Position numbers and translations under genes: made by a program. From assembly GCF_028421645.1 (NCBI RefSeq), contig NZ_CP116887.1:4337501-4401500 (forward strand): a stretch of DNA of 64,000 nt, given 5' to 3'. This document shows positions 16,595 to 25,729 of this stretch, piece by piece; the first letter of the stretch is position 1; every line of letters begins with the position of its first letter. This stretch comes from Aneurinibacillus sp. Ricciae_BoGa-3 (GTDB lineage: Bacteria; Bacillota; Bacilli; Aneurinibacillales; Aneurinibacillaceae). The notes under the pieces are model-generated. The model did not search any database and was not told the DNA's origin. It saw only the letters and a list, made by a program, of their open reading frames with translations.

Positions 16595-19500
16595 CTATGA
16601 GACAGCTTCATGATCGATCCCCATCTCGTCAAGCTTTATCCATAAATCCTCCATCGCTTTCTTTTGGTCCAGATAAAACTTACTGCCCCGAACTCTCCAG
16701 AAGATCCACCCTGCACGCTCAAGGATACGCTGCCTTTCACGATCTTCCTCCCATTTATCAATTCCGTGCCACCTGTCACCGTCACACTCTACAGCCAATC
16801 GGTTTTTTACCCCTTCAATTACTAAGTCAATTCGAAAGCGGCCAACCTGAACCTGCGGTCGCACCTGATATCCCTTGGCAGTAATCATTCGGAGAACATC
16901 AATTTCAAACTGAGAGTCGCACAACTTTTCCGCTTCTTCTACCCTTTCCATAACTCTTGATGGATTTAGGCAATAAGCAAGCAGACGATAACGCATATCC
17001 TCAGGGTTTAACTCGGAGAGATCGACTGAATGGTACAACCTCAGTTGATTTTGCGCACGACTGGCGGCCACATTAAAGCGCTGTTGTGCATCTTTTTTGG
17101 TTAATGGCATAAAGCGAACATTATTTGCAACAATAAGCGATAAGAAAATAACATCTCTTTCATCCCCTTGAAAATCGTAAGAGTCACCACAAATAAGCTT
17201 TCTTTTTACGATTTCTTCTTCACCAATTTCTTCGCGGAGTCTCGATTCGATTAATTGTGCCTGATGCTGGCCCTGCAATGAAATGACCCCAATCGTTCTC
17301 CCTTCAAAAGCCGGATCTGCAACCATTTCTTTTACATCTTTCACTATTTCTTCTGCCTCTGCCTCGTTGAATATTCTTGTTCCTTCGCTCCTGTATCCTA
17401 TCACTCTCTTGGTGACAACAGCGGGTTCAATCTTTTCTTTAAGAGTTGGAAGGCGTAGAGGAATAATCTCTCCCCCGTAGCTTAAATCATTGGAGAACTG
17501 GATAATTTCCGGTACACACCGAAAATGTTCCTTGAGCATCAATTTTCCCGGGAACACACGAGCAGCTATATCGTAAAGGGATGTCTGCATATCAAGACTA
17601 TTGGCTTGTGGGACATCAACCAGGTAGCGGGAAATTAAAGAGCGGACCTCTTCCTGATGAACCCCTACTGCTGAGGGGCTAATTTGTTCGTCATCGCCGA
17701 CAATCACAGCTTTTTCTGCACGTAGTAAAGCGGACAAAGCAAATAGGTCACACTGACTGCTCTCATCCACAATAACAACATCAAATTTGTCATCACTTAT
17801 AGACAGATTTTCAATAACCCGATGAATTGGCATAATCCATACAGGAATCGCGGGACGGCACTGATCCATTTCCTCACGTGCTTCTTTCCGAAACTTGTCT
17901 GCATATTTCCCCGTTCCTTTACCGATCCTTTTTATCTTTTGTTTCCATGCCTGAAGAGCCCTTTTTTGTGGCTCAGTTGTTCTCTCAATCTGCTTTTTCC
18001 AAGTTGATTTGGCCACAATTTGTTCTATCAGCTTTCGTTCGTGCTTTTGTTCTGCCTGCAGCTTCTCCTCCATCTTCTCAGGGCCTTCACTGTTAAGTAT
18101 GGTAAGCCACGTGTTCAACTGACTCCATTCCCATGCTTGCTTCCAATCGGTTGGAAAATCAACTGCGCTTGCCATTGTTGTCCGTATGTGGCTAGCCCAG
18201 TTTGGAGCAGCCAACTGGATTTTATCCAACAATTCATTAAACGCCCGATGCTTATCTCGGAGTTCATGTACCCTCCCCATAATCTCGTATGCCTCGGCCC
18301 AGCCGTCTATATCTCTAGAACGAAATACCTCTAATAAGTGCTGGCAATTACTATGTGCCCTGTCCCTGGAAAGAAGCGTATCAAGATTAGCTTCATGCTG
18401 TGCAAACGATTTATCCCATAACTCTTTTTTGACAGCCCATTTTGCTTCCTCTAATGCATGGGCTAAATCGTGAAGTTGTTCAGATGAATAAAAAGAGAAA
18501 CCTGAGGGCGGACGTAACCTCTGCATGACCTTTTGCGCTTTCATAATCTTATACGCCAAGCCAACTGCCTTTTTAATATGACCAACTGCTTCATCCAAGC
18601 GGGCTGTCAGCCTACCCTCCTCCTGTTTAAACACAGGACCATTCACTTCCTGGATAGTTGCATTCCATTTTCTTATTAAACGCTCTTTCTTTTCCGTGAG
18701 TTTGATGAAGGATTGTACGACTTCCGCTTCTTGTAGGTTTTCAATATGTTTGCCGTTAATAACCCCGAATTCTGCCAGGTATTTTACTTTTCGACCGGAA
18801 GTCATCAAGTACAGCTTCCCAAGCTTCCTTTTAGCAAGGCGCTCCTTAATAACATATAAATCCTGCTTTATCTCATGGAGTTCCTTATCAGGCAGCGTAA
18901 TTTCATACTCTGCCAGTCTGCGAGTTAACATGCTAATTTCATTGACCTCATTTGATGCATCCGTTGTGAGATCTACCCACGTTTTTTCCCTTTCTCCTCC
19001 TGCAGTTACATCCATTATTATCTGACTTAGATAAGCAGTATCTAATATCTCATTCTCCGCTATAATAGCCTCTACATGTTCGGCAGCTTCTGCAAGAAAG
19101 TTTTCCTCAAGCGGGATCGAATACCGTGTAATATGGTGCTGAGCATCTGCTACCTGCCGTTCTAAATTTTCTCCTTCAACAAAGAACTCCCTCACGGTTT
19201 GTGGGGATAAGACTTTCTCTTCATCCGGCAGATATTGCTCCACAATGGAGGAATCCTTAGCCTGCAGCTCTCCCCGGAGCTCCCATAAACGATTAAATTC
19301 TTTGTCGGATAAAGGAAAAGAAGCCTGCAGTCCAATGGCATCAGGCAGCCAGTTATGTGCCTGCTCCTCATGCAATTTCTTCGCAGCATCTATTGCAGAG
19401 AGTTCTTTTCCCTTCCAATCCACAGTCTGGTGGGATGCAGAAGCAGCTTGTCGGAGCTTTTCCTTTAACTGTGCAATATTATTTCGCGTCCCTATCAGAT

Positions 19501-20890
19501 GCTGCTGAAAAATCTCTATCTCCTTGTTTAGCATTTCTACATCGTAATATTCCATTTTATCCGAGATAGAACGGACGGCATCTTCAATCACCTGCAGAGA
19601 ACGGGCATCTCCGCCCAGTACAGGAACACACAGAGAACGGATTTCTTCGGGTATTTTATCTGCCAACACTTTAAGTGCACGCTCTGTATGGCTTGTAACC
19701 AGCACCTTTTTGCCATGGGCCAGCAGGTGCGAAATTAAGTTGGCAATGGTATGGCTTTTCCCTGTGCCCGGTGGTCCCTGAACGGTGATACCAAAATTCC
19801 CCGCAAGGCGGCGGGCAATTTCTTTCTGATCTTCATTAGCCGGCAGCGGAAACAGTAAATCTTCACCAATAGCATTCCATTCTCTTTTTTCCGATTCATT
19901 TTGCAACAGGGGTTCTATCTGCAGCAGAGCCTGAATTGTTTTTGGGGCTTGACCATTGTTATTGAGGTATTCAATAATCTGGGAAAGTTCCTCTTTCCAC
20001 AACTGGGCGGAACGATTTCTTATAAATAGTACGGGCTTTTCAGTTATATAAGGGGTAGAAGAAAGCGTAACTTTATCCAGCTTCTTGCCGTACTCCCCAT
20101 CTGGATCAAGCGTTTGAACTAACTCTTTATAGAAACCTGCCACACTTTCAATGTGTCTTGGATCTATCCCAGCCTCTCCAATCGATTGTTTCATTTTATG
20201 AAGATGGGCATGATTCGGAATCTCAAGACCTGTTAGCATTTCCGTTTCTAGAACGGTCCCGCGCTGGTTAGGTTTTAAACAAAAAATACCCTTGCCAGCA
20301 TCAAATGTAAGCTCTGCATGTGTAATTAGGATAGGATGCATTACGTCTCCCTGTGGATGTTTCCAGGAAAGGAGTCCGTGGCCAAAACCCAACTCAATGG
20401 ATTCCCCTTCGCGTTCAATCCTTTGAACCAAGGCAAATAGAAAACCATAAAATTCCTGAATTTGTTTCTTTCGTTTTGTATCTTCGGCCCATCCCTTCCA
20501 AATGTCCAGCCAGTCATCGAAAAGACGGGCCCGCTCAATGTCATCGGTAAACTTTTCGGTTTGAGTGGGTTCTTCGTGGTAATCTGTTTGTGCAGGAGGT
20601 AATTTCTTCTCTTCATACACTTCTGGAACAACTGTTTCATCACGAAAACCGTTTGTTATCCAGGCCTCCAGCATTTTTGCTGGGCGTGGAGGCGGTGATA
20701 TTTGCTGCTTATGTACCTCTATCCATGCATCAGTATCGTTTCCTTCTCCTAAAAGATAGCACCCTTCTCCCTGTGGGAGTTCTTCCAGGTATCGATAGTA
20801 TTCATAATCGCGGAAATCCCGCATCGGCGGGGATGTCATATTTTTTATGGCCAGCAGATATTCAAATATTTGTTGAGGTTTTACGGACAT
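16595..20890 (-). CDS. giant SF1 helicase with C-terminal Vsr/DUF559-like nuclease domain
   Basis: 1431 residues from the ATG at 20890 (AAGGTGGG upstream; a longer frame has no ribosome site). The N-terminal ~360 residues are a DUF4011-like accessory region. Then comes a UPF1-type SF1 helicase: Walker A GPPGTGKSHT near 371, a long helical insertion (~450-1000), Walker B with VDESSQ near 1038, VGDDEQISPSAVG near 1064, GDSYDFQGDERD, and motif VI RFNVAASRAQNQ near 1271. The last ~100 residues carry a very-short-patch/DUF559-like nuclease core (RIDLVI, then AVECDGDRWH near 1355-1370, then WRVRGSKFY). All catalytic motifs look intact. Such helicase-nuclease fusions occur among anti-phage and DNA-modification-restricting systems; a defence role is inference, supported by the adjacent IS-rich accessory DNA. 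Confidence 0.8.
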   Translation of the reverse strand: MSVKPQQIFEYLLAIKNMTSPPMRDFRDYEYYRYLEELPQGEGCYLLGEGNDTDAWIEVHKQQISPPPRPAKMLEAWITNGFRDETVVPEVYEEKKLPPAQTDYHEEPTQTEKFTDDIERARLFDDWLDIWKGWAEDTKRKKQIQEFYGFLFALVQRIEREGESIELGFGHGLLSWKHPQGDVMHPILITHAELTFDAGKGIFCLKPNQRGTVLETEMLTGLEIPNHAHLHKMKQSIGEAGIDPRHIESVAGFYKELVQTLDPDGEYGKKLDKVTLSSTPYITEKPVLFIRNRSAQLWKEELSQIIEYLNNNGQAPKTIQALLQIEPLLQNESEKREWNAIGEDLLFPLPANEDQKEIARRLAGNFGITVQGPPGTGKSHTIANLISHLLAHGKKVLVTSHTERALKVLADKIPEEIRSLCVPVLGGDARSLQVIEDAVRSISDKMEYYDVEMLNKEIEIFQQHLIGTRNNIAQLKEKLRQAASASHQTVDWKGKELSAIDAAKKLHEEQAHNWLPDAIGLQASFPLSDKEFNRLWELRGELQAKDSSIVEQYLPDEEKVLSPQTVREFFVEGENLERQVADAQHHITRYSIPLEENFLAEAAEHVEAIIAENEILDTAYLSQIIMDVTAGGEREKTWVDLTTDASNEVNEISMLTRRLAEYEITLPDKELHEIKQDLYVIKERLAKRKLGKLYLMTSGRKVKYLAEFGVINGKHIENLQEAEVVQSFIKLTEKKERLIRKWNATIQEVNGPVFKQEEGRLTARLDEAVGHIKKAVGLAYKIMKAQKVMQRLRPPSGFSFYSSEQLHDLAHALEEAKWAVKKELWDKSFAQHEANLDTLLSRDRAHSNCQHLLEVFRSRDIDGWAEAYEIMGRVHELRDKHRAFNELLDKIQLAAPNWASHIRTTMASAVDFPTDWKQAWEWSQLNTWLTILNSEGPEKMEEKLQAEQKHERKLIEQIVAKSTWKKQIERTTEPQKRALQAWKQKIKRIGKGTGKYADKFRKEAREEMDQCRPAIPVWIMPIHRVIENLSISDDKFDVVIVDESSQCDLFALSALLRAEKAVIVGDDEQISPSAVGVHQEEVRSLISRYLVDVPQANSLDMQTSLYDIAARVFPGKLMLKEHFRCVPEIIQFSNDLSYGGEIIPLRLPTLKEKIEPAVVTKRVIGYRSEGTRIFNEAEAEEIVKDVKEMVADPAFEGRTIGVISLQGQHQAQLIESRLREEIGEEEIVKRKLICGDSYDFQGDERDVIFLSLIVANNVRFMPLTKKDAQQRFNVAASRAQNQLRLYHSVDLSELNPEDMRYRLLAYCLNPSRVMERVEEAEKLCDSQFEIDVLRMITAKGYQVRPQVQVGRFRIDLVIEGVKNRLAVECDGDRWHGIDKWEEDRERQRILERAGWIFWRVRGSKFYLDQKKAMEDLWIKLDEMGIDHEAVS

Positions 20891-21038
20891 TTTTTCCCAC
20901 CTTAATTTCTTAGAAAATTGTTCACATGAAAAATAGACGTTAATAGCCATATTTTATCATAAATTTACAAAAGAGAAGCTAAAACAGGAATTGGGCACCG
21001 TTGTCACCTGCTCTATTGCTAAACTACACTTGTAAAGC

Positions 21039-21221
21039 TTATACGACAAGTTCACCTTCCTCCAACTCCGTTTCAATTCGAAAAGACGCAAGATTGGCAT
21101 CTACTTCTACTGACAGGAGAATCCAGCCGTCTTTCTGTGCGTTTTCAACTTTACACATTAGGGAATATAAACATACACGCTTTTCCTTGTTCCCGGCCGT
21201 TTTCTGTTTATTGATGATCAT
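21039..21221 (-). CDS. possible small hypothetical protein upstream of the helicase gene
   Basis: A 60-codon frame with protein-like composition in its second half (DGWILLSVEVDANLASF, ~31-47), but without a clear ribosome site at either candidate ATG. It lies 148 bp upstream of the helicase gene on the same strand. Could be a real small gene or chance. Confidence 0.3.
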   Translation of the reverse strand: MIINKQKTAGNKEKRVCLYSLMCKVENAQKDGWILLSVEVDANLASFRIETELEEGELVV

Positions 21222-21277
21222 TTTCGTAAATAGTAATAGCTAACAGCCGCAGTACTATGAAGAAGGAGGGTCTCGTT

Positions 21278-21604
21278 ATGGAGCATATACTGCAAACAAA
21301 AAGATTTCATGACTCAGAGACAAAAGCAATTAATGAACATTTAAGCAGTGGCTGGGTACTGCTGGAGACAAGCCGCAGCAGCGAGGAAGGTTCGTTCATT
21401 CTTTTGGGGAAACCGACGATTGTTGTCATAAGCGAGTTGAAATCAATTATTAGGGATTACGAAGATGCGGGGTTAAAATTGCACCTAGCAAAACATATGG
21501 CCGATAAATTCGGCGACGATCATACCGATGTCGACTTAACCGGACGCAGCAGCGCGCTGAAAACGGAGAAATATTTCAGCCGTTACAGGGAAATAGTAGA
21601 TTGA
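21278..21604 (+). CDS. conserved-looking hypothetical protein
   Basis: 108 residues, soluble, mixed alpha/beta. The ATG at 21278 has AGAAGGAGG 8 bp upstream; the frame extends 7 codons further but through the ribosome site itself. An N-terminal segment of about 45 residues (NEHLSSGWVLLETSRSSEEG, ~18-37) resembles small uncharacterised domains that sense or bind; the rest is charged. I do not recognise the family. Its original terminator has been split by an IS insertion at 21648. Confidence 0.6.
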   Translation: MEHILQTKRFHDSETKAINEHLSSGWVLLETSRSSEEGSFILLGKPTIVVISELKSIIRDYEDAGLKLHLAKHMADKFGDDHTDVDLTGRSSALKTEKYFSRYREIVD

Positions 21605-21628
21605 ACCCATTTAATTTCCTATAAATAA

Positions 21629-21647
21629 AAAAAGAGCCAAGGCAGAC
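21629..21647 (+). terminator. left half of an IS-split terminator, plus 8-bp target duplication
   Basis: AAAAAAGAGCCA followed by AGGCAGAC (21640-21647). The complementary half TGGCTCTTTTTT is at 24369-24380, also preceded by AGGCAGAC (24361-24368). Removing the IS and one AGGCAGAC restores a 12-bp-stem, 8-nt-loop terminator. Confidence 0.85.
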
Positions 21648-22349
21648 GAGGGCACTGAAAAAGTGCCCTTAAATGTGAAAAAGGTATAATACCCCGTTAT
21701 TGAGGGAATTATACCTTTTTTGCTGTATAATTATAGTATCAATTTCAAACGGGTGGGTACTATGATTAAAAATCAACAGTCAATGATTTTCAGTCCATAT
21801 TCGGCTATTTATGATTTGGTTGTTCCAAAGGATAATGTGTTGCGTAAAATTAACGATTTGACCAACTTCTTTTTTGTTTATGATGAACTTAAAGACAAAT
21901 ATTGCCATGATAATGGTCGGAACGCCGTGGACCCTATTCGTATGTTCAAATATTTATTGTTGAAGTCAATCTATGACCTGTTTGATGCCGATGTGGTTGA
22001 GCGTTCTAAATACGACATGTCTTTTAAGTATTTTCTTAACATGGCTCCAGAGGAGCCAGTAATCGAACCCAGTTCTTTAACTAAGTTCCGAAAGCTTCGT
22101 TTAAAAGATATAAACCTCTTGGACATGCTTATCAATAAAACTGCTTGAAATTGCTATTGAAAAAGAAATTATCAAAAGTAAATCCATTATCATGGATGCC
22201 ACCCATACAAAAGCTCGCTACAATTAGAAACACTGATTGAAAAAAGTATTAAAGCGGGGATGCAGATTGAAACTATAATCGGTGATGCTGCTTACTCTGA
22301 AAAGGGAAATATCCAATATGCTAGTGAGAATGAAATAAAATTAGTAGCT

Positions 22350-23927
22350 GAATCAATTTCATAATTCACAACCCTTGAACCGTAAGGTTCAACGAGCATA
22401 GAAAAAAGGAGTACCTCCTCAAATCTCGAATAGAGTAGTTGTCCAGACAACTCAATGAGAAAGGGTGTTCTCCTCATGTATTCAATTCGTCAAGGCTGTT
22501 TGTTTTCCCTGCAAGATTTATTAGATTTAGAACCTACCCATCGTTTTGAAGCAATTTTTGAATGCATTAATATTATGCCGCTACTCACAATTGTATCCAA
22601 GAAGGTAAGAGAGGGTGCTCCACAATCGCTTAATTATGCATCCATGATCTATTCACTGTTTGCCCGTATTTTAGAAGGCATTCCAACGATTAAACTTCTT
22701 GTTCGTCGATTGAAAAAAGACATGCTGTTCTTTTTAGACTGCGGTTTTGCTCTTTCGGATCGAGTTCCGTCTGAAGCTTCTTTTTCACGTTTGGTCCAAA
22801 AAATGAAAACATCCAATGTGTTGAATGAAATGAACCATGAATTTCTTTTACATGCAATTAAAGAAGGCTTCATAGATGGTGAACATATTGCAATCGATGC
22901 TACCCACATTGAAGCGAGAGACCAGGCTCCACAAAAGCAAGAAAGTAAGGTGGAAGGACCTGTCAAAGAACCGAAAAAACGGGTCGCAAGAAAAAAGAAG
23001 ACGTGGAATCATGGAAAAAAGAACAAGAGGAAATTCAAAACGCACTTCCTCTTTTGAACAGAAAATTGACAAACAATTAAACCATACCTTCGGTGAACTT
23101 CAGAAAGAGATGCCCTGTTCTCCTCGTTAGGGAATTAAGAAAAATTCCGAGAACAAACATGTTTACTGGTATGGATATAAGCTTCACCTGGCTGTTGAAA
23201 CCAAAAGCCAATACATTCTGGTTAACTTGCTTTCTTCAGGGAACATGAATGATGCTAAAGCCGCCATTCCCTTGCTAAAAGGACTAGCTGAGCGATTTCC
23301 TTTCCTAAACATCACGAAAGTGATGGCGGATGCTGGCTATGATTACAAACCAATTTATGAACAAATTTATCGCATGAAGGCGGACGGTATTATTGCGTAT
23401 AACAAGCGCAACGAAGCACCACCTATCGGTGTTGACAAGCATTTTGCCCCTACGTGTGTACGGGAACATTCCTATCAGTATGACAGCTATGATATGAAAT
23501 ACGAGACGCTGAAATATTCCAGACCGAACGAATGTAAAGATTGTCCGCTTGCGCATGATACGCTATGTCAAAAAATTATTAAAATCAAAAAGACAACGGA
23601 TTTACGACGTTATCCTGCTCCATCACGAGGTAGTAAAGCATGGAAAAAACTTTATAAAGAACGCACTTCTGTTGAACGAGTAAATGCCTATTTAAAAGAA
23701 TACTTCCAGCTAAATAACCTACGATATCGCTTAGGAGAACTTGCAAGAGTTCAAGTAGATTTAACATGCTTACTATTCAACGCTTGTAAAATTGCTGTTG
23801 ACCGTATTAACACTAGATTAAATTGCAAAGCAGCGTAACACATTACGACCTACGGTCGTTTTAAAATGAAAATATTGAAATTCTGAGAGTCTTAGCATCC
23901 GAGCAAAAGTAACTATGAAATTGATTC
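22350..23927 (+). mobile_element. second insertion sequence nested in the first, 1578 bp
   Basis: The inverted ends are GAATCAATTTCATA at 22350-22363 and its complement at 23914-23927. The flanking AGCT at 22346-22349 and 23928-23931 is a 4-bp target duplication; removing the element and one AGCT restores the outer transposase reading LVAKLNPS. It holds one broken DDE transposase gene. Confidence 0.88.
22476..23838 (+). pseudogene. DDE transposase of the nested IS, frameshifted and with a nonsense codon
   Basis: A start at 22476 follows an AAAGGGTG ribosome site. The first frame reads SLQDLLDLEPTHRFEAIFEC and DGEHIAIDATHIEARD (catalytic Asp) to about 22980. The protein then continues in a second frame (RKKKEDVESWKKEQEEIQNA) to about 23050 and in a third (SFEQKIDKQLNHTFGELQKE), so two single-base deletions are likely. 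A TAG at 23128-23130 interrupts the third frame, which then resumes (ENKHVYWYGYKLHLAVE, MADAGYDYKPIYEQ, ERTSVERVNAYLKEYF) to the stop at 23838. The family is an IS4/IS5/IS1182-type DDE transposase with a DDE_Tnp_1_6-like C-terminus. Inactive. Confidence 0.85.
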
Positions 23928-24262
23928 AGCTAAATTAAACCCTTCTGTCACGCAAGGTTTTCGTTCAAAAGAAGATGAATTTGAATTTAATAAAGATGCT
24001 GGAATGTATGTCTGTAAGGCAGGACATATGGCTATCAGGAAAGCAAAACAAGGAAAAAAAGGGGAAGGTACAAACCAAGTTTATACGTACTATTTTAATA
24101 TAGAAAAATGTAAACACTGCCCGTTTAAAGATGGATGTTATAAGGAAGGTGCTAAAAGTAAAACTTATTCTGTAAGTATCAAATCAAATGAACATACAGA
24201 ACAAAAAGAATATTGAAACGAATCGATGAAGAATAGTGGCGAAATAGCCCCTTTGAATATAA

Positions 24263-24310
24263 AAAGACGACTTAAAATTCACATTTAGAAATTTTAAAGT
24301 CGTCTTTTTT
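24263..24310 (+). terminator. terminator near the right end of the outer IS
   Basis: AAAAAGACGACTT pairs with AAGTCGTCTTTTT around an AT-rich loop; it also contains complementary AAATTT segments. Confidence 0.7.
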
Positions 24311-24368
24311 AATGTTGCTTTTTACCGTCTTTGAAAAACCTTCGGTTTTTCAGTGCCCTCAGGCAGAC

Positions 24369-24380
24369 TGGCTCTTTTTT
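24369..24380 (-). terminator. right half of the IS-split terminator
   Basis: TGGCTCTTTTTT, complementary to 21629-21639. On the minus strand it follows the small gene at 24387, so the intact version once served both convergent genes. Confidence 0.8.
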
Positions 24381-24386
24381 GTTGAC

Positions 24387-24539
24387 CTACATTTTCTTAT
24401 ATTCCTCTACAGGAACTTTACACAGACCGTCTTGGAATAGAAGGTAGACAAATTGCTCCGATTCCTTAACTACAGTACCATAGTGGGGCAAAATTTTCTC
24501 AATACCTCTCTTAGTATTAACCTTCATGAACTGAAACAT
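24387..24539 (-). CDS. small hypothetical protein (50 aa)
   Basis: A 50-residue frame with a strong AAAAGGAGGCGG ribosome site before the ATG at 24539. It reads as a compact folded protein (VNTKRGIEKILPHYGTVVKE, ~7-26; FVYLLFQDGLCKVPVEEY, ~30-47), basic and aromatic, with one Cys and no membrane segment. It looks real despite its size. No family recognised. It converges on the gene at 21278-21604, now separated from it by the nested IS elements. Confidence 0.7.
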   Translation of the reverse strand: MFQFMKVNTKRGIEKILPHYGTVVKESEQFVYLLFQDGLCKVPVEEYKKM

Positions 24540-24741
24540 GCAGTCCGCCTCCTTTTCCCTTTTATTTTGTAAAATTATTGTAACACATTGTTAAGTTTTT
24601 GTAAATTTTATATTAATATTTTATTTAACCCTTGACTAAATAAAAAATTTGTATACTTTAACTCTCTTATACTATATGCAAGCTATGTATTTTATGCCAA
24701 AAAAAAAGCCCTTTTACGTCATGCTCAGGACGATGTGTTTG

Positions 24742-25572
24742 TTATGACTTTGCTTTTATCTCTTCCAATGCCTGCTGAACATTAGCATATACCTCAATCG
24801 TTGAAAAATCGATGCCTGCCCCAACGACTGTCTGTGCTAACTCAGGGCGTATCCCTGTTACGATGGCATTTATCCCTAGCAGCCGAAGTACGCTGTGGAT
24901 TTTAAACACATGATTCGCAACGGCTGTGTCGATAATCTGGATGCCAGAAAAGTCAATTACCAGGCATGTAACGCTCAATTCGGTGATTTTGGGAATAACT
25001 TTTTCAACGATATAGTTGGCTCTGTAAGAGTCGATTGACCCAATCAACGGAAGTACGGCAATGCCATCTTCAATAGGGACCACAGGTGCTGATAGCTCAT
25101 TGATCTCGTCCTGTGTTTCTTTAATGATTTTGTCTTTGAGGCGTTCAAAAGCAAGAACCGTTTCATTAATACTAATATCCAGCAAATAATTAATTCGCGT
25201 ATTTATAAATACAACTTCCTCTATCGTTAATCCATAGAGGATGCTAACTTTCATCACATATTCCGCGAAAACCATTCGCGTAGCGGGATAACGCATGATA
25301 ATTTCAGAAATTTTCCCACGGCAGGAGGCCTCCTGCTCCCCATTCTTTTTACTCCAGGTTACAAGCCCCTCAGGTGCTTCTACTTCTTTGGATGCAAAAG
25401 AGCGACCCAGAAAACCCAAAAATTCCGCGTATACGTTCACTGCCTGCTCTTTTTCGCCTTCAAGCAGAACAGGCTCCAACTTCATTCTATCAATGATAGT
25501 CTCAACGATTTCAGCAGCCAATGATTGTGCGTGTTCAATAAAATATTTAGCAACCTTTGAAATCGGGCTCAT
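24742..25572 (-). CDS. RsbR-type STAS protein (stressosome component paralogue)
   Basis: About 276 residues: an N-terminal helical globin-like sensor region (1-150), a linker helix and a C-terminal STAS domain. RsbR paralogues form stressosomes with RsbS and bind RsbT, controlling SigB or other outputs. The STAS phosphosite regions are visible: PLIGSIDSYRA (Ser at the place where RsbRA has Thr171) and IQIIDTAVANHV (Thr, equivalent to Thr205). A GTG three codons upstream (25581) is also possible; ribosome spacing favours the ATG at 25572. No rsbS, rsbT or sigB is nearby, so it is an orphan paralogue. Confidence 0.82.
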   Translation of the reverse strand: MSPISKVAKYFIEHAQSLAAEIVETIIDRMKLEPVLLEGEKEQAVNVYAEFLGFLGRSFASKEVEAPEGLVTWSKKNGEQEASCRGKISEIIMRYPATRMVFAEYVMKVSILYGLTIEEVVFINTRINYLLDISINETVLAFERLKDKIIKETQDEINELSAPVVPIEDGIAVLPLIGSIDSYRANYIVEKVIPKITELSVTCLVIDFSGIQIIDTAVANHVFKIHSVLRLLGINAIVTGIRPELAQTVVGAGIDFSTIEVYANVQQALEEIKAKS

Positions 25573-25692
25573 AATTCCCACATCCCCACCTTCATTATAG
25601 TTCTATTATATCTTACAACCCAAAGAGAAAGTAAGATAATACAGACATTAGTGGGAAGAATTTCAGCCCAGGCCTGTTTATGATGGGAGTCA

Positions 25693-25728
25693 TAAAAAAA
25701 CCCCGCTCCAGAAGAAGCGGGGTTTTTT
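25693..25728 (-). terminator. terminator of the secreted repeat protein gene
   Basis: AACCCCGCT pairs with AGCGGGGTT, flanked by A and T runs, ending right at the stop codon of the secreted protein gene. Confidence 0.85.
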
Positions 25729-25729
25729 C

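Larger units (their letters stand above)
21762..24216 (+). pseudogene. IS1182-family transposase, broken
   Basis: The N-terminal portion from the ATG at 21762 is typical of IS1182-family transposases (YDLVVPKDNVLRKINDL near residue 15; HDNGRNAVDPIRMFKYLLLK). The frame stops at 22148; a +1 shift continues it (IAIEKEIIKSKSIIMDATHT, containing a catalytic Asp) to about 22224, where a deletion of several hundred bases joins to LETLIEKSIK and IIGDAAYSEKGN (second catalytic Asp). The second IS then interrupts the codons at LVA|KLNP. After it, the C-terminal zinc-like part (CPFKDGCYKEGAKSKTY) reads to a stop at 24216, short of the normal end. At least one frameshift, one deletion and one insertion make it inactive. 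Confidence 0.88.
21648..24360 (+). mobile_element. decayed IS1182-like element with exact ends, interrupted by a second IS
   Basis: The ends are inverted: GAGGGCACTGAAAAA at 21648-21662 and its complement at 24346-24360, flanked by an 8-bp duplication AGGCAGAC. Inside are remnants of an IS1182-type transposase in several frames, a second IS (22350-23927) and an internal terminator (24263-24310). About 1.13 kb belongs to the outer element, well under the usual 1.6-1.8 kb, so it carries internal and 3' deletions. The target is exactly the loop of a bidirectional terminator. Confidence 0.88.

Noticed and set aside
24004..24216. 70-codon frame as an independent small gene
   Set aside because: It is the C-terminal remnant of the IS1182-type transposase and continues the reading interrupted by the nested IS.
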